A stretch of 10,692 bases of DNA from an uncultured Selenomonadaceae bacterium (GTDB lineage Bacteria > Bacillota > Negativicutes > Selenomonadales > Selenomonadaceae), in the NCBI GenBank assembly GCA_905235425.1, contig CAJOKY010000135.1:1-10692 (forward strand). Reading direction: 5' to 3'. Under the pieces are notes generated by a model, which did not search any database, was not told where the DNA came from, and saw nothing but the letters and a program-made list of their open reading frames with translations. The stretch's first letter is position 1, and each line of letters opens with the position of its first letter. A program made the translations under genes and the position numbers. Positions 6,861-10,692 of this stretch are shown piece after piece.

Positions 6861-6866
6861 TCTCCT
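6861..6866 (-). promoter_or_regulatory. Ribosome binding site that sets the GT8 TTG start
   Basis: AGGAGA on the minus strand (6866-6861) is followed by six bases (ATTAAT) and then TTG at 6854-6852, giving MIHVCYGLYDG. An upstream in-frame TTG at 6872 would place the ribosome binding site inside the coding sequence, so 6854 is preferred. No ATG is available near this position. Confidence 0.75.
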
Positions 6867-6881
6867 TTTCAATGTAAAATT

Positions 6882-9611
6882 TTAGTCGTTGCGAATAAAA
6901 TCTTGAATGGTAAGCTTGCGTTGAGTCTTCATTTCGCGCATGGGCGTACTGTTTGAAGGCATTGAAGAAGATAACTCGTCGAACTCTTTCAACGCGGCTT
7001 TAAGGCTGTTTGAAGAGGAAATTTCCTTGCCGTCGGGAGTACGCAGTACCACTTCCAATTTATCGCCTTCAGTTATGGAATCTGTAAAGTCAACGGGATG
7101 ACCGTTTACCTTAATTTCAAAACTCAAGCGGCTTTTTGGATTGGGAGGATTAAATTTTACGGCAAGCAACGCGTCACTTACGGTGACAGATTTCCGCGAG
7201 GTTTTCTTACAAAGCACTTCCGCGCCGTCTTCAACAATGGTATTTAAATTCGCCGGACGACCGTTCACCTTCAATTCAAGGCTTGCCATTGTAGGAATGC
7301 TGACTTCCTGCCCTTCGTAATTAATTTTTATGTAGGCGTTAATGCCAATGTAGCTGATAATGTCGGCAACTTTCGGACTTGGCGAATCAATGTATTCAAT
7401 GCGATCATTGGGACGCACCGGCTCTGAAAGCGGCACTTCCAAATCGTTAAGCGTGATTTTCGGCGAGCAGGAATATAAAAATTTCTGTTCATTCAGCGTG
7501 TAATGAATCTGTCGACCTTCTGCAGGATAACCGGCGATATTAAGCACTTCGGCTACAGTGCGCAGAGTCGTTGTATTAATTTCGTCGCCGTCATGCAAAA
7601 GGCGATTGGGCAAGCTGTCTTCATCATTAACCAAAAGTTTCGGCGTGACGGGTTCTTCCGAGCCGTTGATTTTCACGTAAAAATTAGGCGAAACAATTAC
7701 AACGTCGGCAACTCTAAGTTTAGGCGTGCGTCCGTCAATGCCTTGCTCAACCTTAATTCTGCTGTCATTTTTAATATGCGTTTCAAGCGTCGCCGGTTCG
7801 CCGTTCACCGTCAACCTTGCAAGCGTCCCCATACTGCCGGGAAAAATCTTTTTTTCGCCGTTTATCATAACCATTAAGCCGAGACCGGGCTTGCCGTTTA
7901 ATTTGCGAAGTTGAATACCGGCAGTTAAAAGCGCGTCGCTTACAGTCAATTCGCGGAAATGGAAAAGGCTGTATTCTTCGTCATTAACGTAGACAGTCAA
8001 AAAGTGCAACGTGTTACTTGACGCGATTTTCAAAATGCCGAGCGGCGTAACGGCGTCGGGTCTGCAAAGTTCCTTCGGTATGCCTGTCATGCCTTCGACA
8101 TTTACCGGCGTACGAACTTTGACTCTCTGCGCGGGGATTTTCAGCGAATCGGAAACGTATTCGGCAAGTTTCGGCGTAAGTGAACCGCCGCCTACTAAAA
8201 TTACCGCTTGAGGAAGTTCGCCGCTGTTAAGTTCCAAAATCGACGCGGAAATTGCATTGGCAAGATTTGAAATTGTTTCAGATATCGGCGCTACAATTTC
8301 GTCAGCAGATAAATTGTACTCTTCGCCCAAAATATCAAAAAACGTCGCACTTTCGCCATTTGACGCTTTACGCTTAACCTCTTCTGCAACATTGAAGTCA
8401 AGCAAAAATTTTTGTGACAGCGCTTCGGTAATTTCATCGCCGGCGATAGGTACCATGCCGTAAGCCACAACTGCGCCGTTTTTCGTAATTGCAACGTCGG
8501 AAGTTCCCGCGCCTATGTCAACCAAAACCAAATTTAAATGGCGCATTGTCTGCGGTATTAAAACGTTTATCGCGGCAATAGGTTCAAGCGTCAACGCTCG
8601 CATTTCCATTCCCGTGTAATTCAGCGCCGTCTGCATTGAGTCGATAACTTGACGCGGCAGGAAGGTTGCAATAATTTTAGCCTGCGCACGCCGTCCGCGC
8701 TGTCCTACCAAAATTTTCAGCGGTACGCCGTCCAATTCGTAACTTATCACGCTAAAACCTACGCAACAATAGCTCGTCCTGTCATCAATTAAATTTGATT
8801 CTACAAGCTTTGACTGCGCGATTTGTACGCCGGTGAAATTTAAATTGCTCTGTTGCTCTTCGGTAATGACGCCGTGCATATCCATTTCAACATCTGCCGT
8901 CATTGTGAAAAGTGCGCGTCCTGCGGCGGCTACTGCGGCATTGGTAAGTTTGCCGACGTGTTTTGATAATTCGTCGCGAACTTTTTCAATAACCTCAGCT
9001 ACCTGCGGCACGTCGTGAATTTGACCGTCAAGCATGGCGCGGGTTTTATGCTCTTCACGCGTCGTGGCGATAACTTCCAAATTGCCTTTCTTGTCACGCA
9101 ACGCTACAATACCAATGACACTGCGCGTACCGATATCAAGCGCAAAAACTTTTTCGCGTTCATCATTTTTATATGTAGGTCGCAGTGATTTTTTTTCCGG
9201 CGTTGAAACAGTTACCGGCTCGGTATTTTCAACCGGCTTTTCGGCAGGTGGTTCAGTAGATTTTTCGGCAGTTTTTTTCTTAGCTGCCGGTTTATCTTTA
9301 GGCGCAGTTTCTTCTACAGCTTTTTTCTTACGTACGCGTTTAGGTTTTTCTTTTGTATCGGCATTTTTAGCGGCGTCGCTTTTATCGGCGGCGGCAGGTT
9401 TTTTAGATTTATTTTTAACCGCTGATTCTTCGTCAACTTTTTTTCTGCGTACGCGTTTAGGTTTTTCTTCCGCATCTGATTTTTTATCGGCGGCGGAAAC
9501 GATATCTTCTTGGATAACGGTATTTGTATCGGCGGCAACAGTTGCAACGTCTGATTGCTGTGCAACTTCGTCCGAATTTTTTATTTTATCCTCGACTTCA
9601 ATATCGGGCAT
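6882..9611 (-). CDS. FtsA-like actin-fold protein with charged N-terminus and repeated C-terminal modules
   Basis: This is a 909-residue protein, about twice the length of FtsA (about 420). Residues 1-150 are a Lys/Glu/Ala/Pro-rich, probably disordered region with two copies of EKPKRVR(R/K)KK (49-58 and 88-97). Residues 152-530 carry the FtsA-type ATPase core: phosphate-1 DIGTRS (159-164), a 1C-like insert, LEPIAAINV (342-350), phosphate-2 VDIGAGTSDVAI (364-375) and adenosine motif ILVGGGSLTP (471-480). Residues 535-860 hold about five modules built on a 'xxVNGxPxxL...DGDxIxV' pattern, for example LTVNGEPATLE (600-610), LKVNGRPANLN (780-790) and IKVNGHPVDF (833-842). No transmembrane segment or clear amphipathic membrane tail is visible. 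Long FtsA relatives occur in Clostridia and Negativicutes beside the genuine FtsA, and I know of no settled function. The ATG has GGGAGG (9625-9620) eight bases upstream. First gene of the minus-strand run. Confidence 0.8.
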   Translation of the reverse strand: MPDIEVEDKIKNSDEVAQQSDVATVAADTNTVIQEDIVSAADKKSDAEEKPKRVRRKKVDEESAVKNKSKKPAAADKSDAAKNADTKEKPKRVRKKKAVEETAPKDKPAAKKKTAEKSTEPPAEKPVENTEPVTVSTPEKKSLRPTYKNDEREKVFALDIGTRSVIGIVALRDKKGNLEVIATTREEHKTRAMLDGQIHDVPQVAEVIEKVRDELSKHVGKLTNAAVAAAGRALFTMTADVEMDMHGVITEEQQSNLNFTGVQIAQSKLVESNLIDDRTSYCCVGFSVISYELDGVPLKILVGQRGRRAQAKIIATFLPRQVIDSMQTALNYTGMEMRALTLEPIAAINVLIPQTMRHLNLVLVDIGAGTSDVAITKNGAVVAYGMVPIAGDEITEALSQKFLLDFNVAEEVKRKASNGESATFFDILGEEYNLSADEIVAPISETISNLANAISASILELNSGELPQAVILVGGGSLTPKLAEYVSDSLKIPAQRVKVRTPVNVEGMTGIPKELCRPDAVTPLGILKIASSNTLHFLTVYVNDEEYSLFHFRELTVSDALLTAGIQLRKLNGKPGLGLMVMINGEKKIFPGSMGTLARLTVNGEPATLETHIKNDSRIKVEQGIDGRTPKLRVADVVIVSPNFYVKINGSEEPVTPKLLVNDEDSLPNRLLHDGDEINTTTLRTVAEVLNIAGYPAEGRQIHYTLNEQKFLYSCSPKITLNDLEVPLSEPVRPNDRIEYIDSPSPKVADIISYIGINAYIKINYEGQEVSIPTMASLELKVNGRPANLNTIVEDGAEVLCKKTSRKSVTVSDALLAVKFNPPNPKSRLSFEIKVNGHPVDFTDSITEGDKLEVVLRTPDGKEISSSNSLKAALKEFDELSSSMPSNSTPMREMKTQRKLTIQDFIRND

Positions 9612-9679
9612 GAATTTTTCCTCCCACTTAAAAAGGTTATGCGGTTTATTTCGCGAATCACTTAAAATAATCCTTTTTT

Positions 9680-9763
9680 TAGTGAGTAGTGAGTTAGTGA
9701 GTAGTAAGTAGTAAATAGTAAATAGTGAACTACTACTAACTACTAACTACTAACTACTTACTA
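9680..9763. repeat. Two-armed heptamer array between ftsA-like gene and fmt
   Basis: The left arm has seven TAGTNAN units (TAGTGAG x3, TAGTAAG, TAGTAAA x2, TAGTGAA; 9680-9729, with one extra T at 9694). The right arm has five CTAACTA-like units (9729-9763), which on minus read TAGTTAG. A perfect 12-bp match joins 9701-9712 to 9753-9764; elsewhere the arms pair with mismatches in each heptamer. It fills about half of the 176-bp divergent spacer and ends just before the fmt ribosome binding site. I see no convincing promoter for either gene outside it. Confidence 0.9.
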
Positions 9764-9787
9764 CCATCTATCACGGAGGTCTTTTTT

Positions 9788-10678
9788 ATGCGAATCATTT
9801 TCATGGGAACACCGGAATTTGCCGTACCAAGTTTGCAAGCTTTAATCGAATCGCACGAAGTCTTATGCGTCGTAACACAAACAGATAAACCAAAAGGGCG
9901 AGGTCATAAACTTCAACCGCCGCCGGTTAAAATTTTTGCCGAAAAAAATAATATCCCCGTACTTCAACCGCCAAAATTAAAACCGCCGGAATTTATCGCC
10001 CAGCTTGAAAGTTTTCACGCAGATTTAATTGTAGTCACGGCGTATGGAAAAATTTTACCGCAAGCAGTTTTGGACTTACCTAAATTCGGTTGCATAAATG
10101 TTCACGCATCACTTTTGCCGAGATATCGCGGCGCGGCGCCTATCGAATGGTCAATGATAAACGGCGAAAAAATTACCGGCGTCACGATAATGAAAATGGA
10201 CGCGGGACTTGATACCGGCGATATGCTTGCGTCTGCAAATGTCGAAATATCGGACGAAATGATTTTGCCGGAGCTGAAAGAAATTTTAAGCACGAAAGGT
10301 GCAAAACTTTTAATTGACACGATTAGCCGCCTTGACGCCATAACGCCGATTAAGCAGGACGACGCTTTATCAAATTACGCGCCGATGCTTACGAAGGATA
10401 CCGGCAAAATTGATTGGAATAAATCTGCGCGGGAAATTCATAATTTGGTACGCGGCTTGTACGGCGGCGCATATGCTTTTATTAATGAAGAGAAATTTAA
10501 AATTTGGCGCACGAAGATTTCAGAGCAGTTGCAACTTGCCGCAGGGGAAATTAAAATTAACGGCAAAAAATTTTTTATCGGTACAGGCGACGGTACATTG
10601 GAAATTTTGGAACTGCAAGCGCCTAATTCAAAAAAAATGGACGCGGCAAGTTATCTTGCAGGACACAAGATGAATTAA
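9788..10678 (+). CDS. fmt: Methionyl-tRNA formyltransferase
   Basis: This 296-residue cytoplasmic enzyme formylates initiator Met-tRNA with 10-formyl-THF. The N-terminal formyltransferase domain starts MRIIFMGTPEFAVPSL and has the family signature SLLPRYRGAAPIEWSMING (108-126). The catalytic trio seen in E. coli as N106, H108 and D144 appears here as N104, H106 and D142. A linker and the C-terminal beta-barrel (about 205-290, ending LEILELQAPNSKKMDAASYLAGHKMN) follow. The family is usually about 310-317 residues, with another ten or so after the 'GH' near the end; here TAA comes at once, inside a GAATTAA heptamer array. The ATG has CGGAGGT (9774-9780) seven bases upstream. Usual partners def and rsmB are not in view; the window ends 14 bases after the stop. 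Confidence 0.97.
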   Translation: MRIIFMGTPEFAVPSLQALIESHEVLCVVTQTDKPKGRGHKLQPPPVKIFAEKNNIPVLQPPKLKPPEFIAQLESFHADLIVVTAYGKILPQAVLDLPKFGCINVHASLLPRYRGAAPIEWSMINGEKITGVTIMKMDAGLDTGDMLASANVEISDEMILPELKEILSTKGAKLLIDTISRLDAITPIKQDDALSNYAPMLTKDTGKIDWNKSAREIHNLVRGLYGGAYAFINEEKFKIWRTKISEQLQLAAGEIKINGKKFFIGTGDGTLEILELQAPNSKKMDAASYLAGHKMN

Positions 10679-10692
10679 GAATTAAGAATTAA
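10672..10692 (+). repeat. GAATTAA heptamer array at the end of fmt
   Basis: Three exact GAATTAA units (10672-10678, 10679-10685, 10686-10692) run to the window edge. The first contains the last fmt codon (AAT) and its TAA stop (10676-10678). Three units in a period of 7 give TAA in every forward frame. The array may continue beyond the window. Confidence 0.9.

Noticed and set aside
9034..9711. Long plus-strand ORF (225 codons) opposite the 5' end of the ftsA-like gene
   Set aside because: Its Ser/Phe-rich product is what antisense translation of the Lys/Glu/Ala-rich tail gives; no ribosome binding site or family motif, and it crosses the start region of a well supported gene.

Overview
The window looks like chromosome from a low-to-moderate GC, anaerobic Firmicutes-type bacterium, most plausibly a Negativicutes (Selenomonas/Veillonella-like) lineage. 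The reasons are the divided-cell gene set (YbbR, RCK-type TrkA, DAK2/FakA-like protein), strong AGGAGG-type ribosome binding sites with GTG/TTG starts, and a GT8 glycosyltransferase whose opening residues resemble selenomonad cell-surface transferases as I remember them. The taxonomic call is from memory of protein families, not from a search.

Layout, left to right: the last 36 codons of an alanine dehydrogenase-like gene (+); serine hydroxymethyltransferase glyA (-), convergent with it; trkA and a YbbR-domain gene (+), divergent from glyA and each probably sharing one transcript; a 269-bp gene-free stretch holding an extended palindrome, a GC-rich inverted repeat with a T-run, and four copies of a 14-mer; then a three-gene minus-strand run, transcribed as an FtsA-like actin-fold protein with long extensions, a frameshifted GT8 glycosyltransferase, and a DAK2/FakA-like protein without the catalytic aspartates; finally fmt (+), divergent from the ftsA-like gene and ending close to the window edge.

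glyA and fmt both belong to one-carbon metabolism (SHMT makes methylene-THF; Fmt uses formyl-THF to make initiator fMet-tRNA). trkA and ybbR meet in potassium and cyclic-di-AMP physiology in related bacteria. The minus-strand trio looks concerned with the cell envelope or division, but its actual role cannot be read from sequence.

The most unusual DNA-level feature is a set of heptanucleotide tandem arrays in nearly every spacer (109-185, 1543-1619, 3014-3041, 9680-9763, 10672-10692). Most units fit TAGNNNN, several arrays are two-armed with TAG facing outward on both strands, and in three cases (ald, glyA, fmt) the gene's own stop codon is part of the array. In fmt this coincides with a protein that looks about ten residues short. 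A second notable locus is the glycosyltransferase: it has a C9 homopolymer in the coding strand and a separate one-base insertion that splits the DxD catalytic motif.
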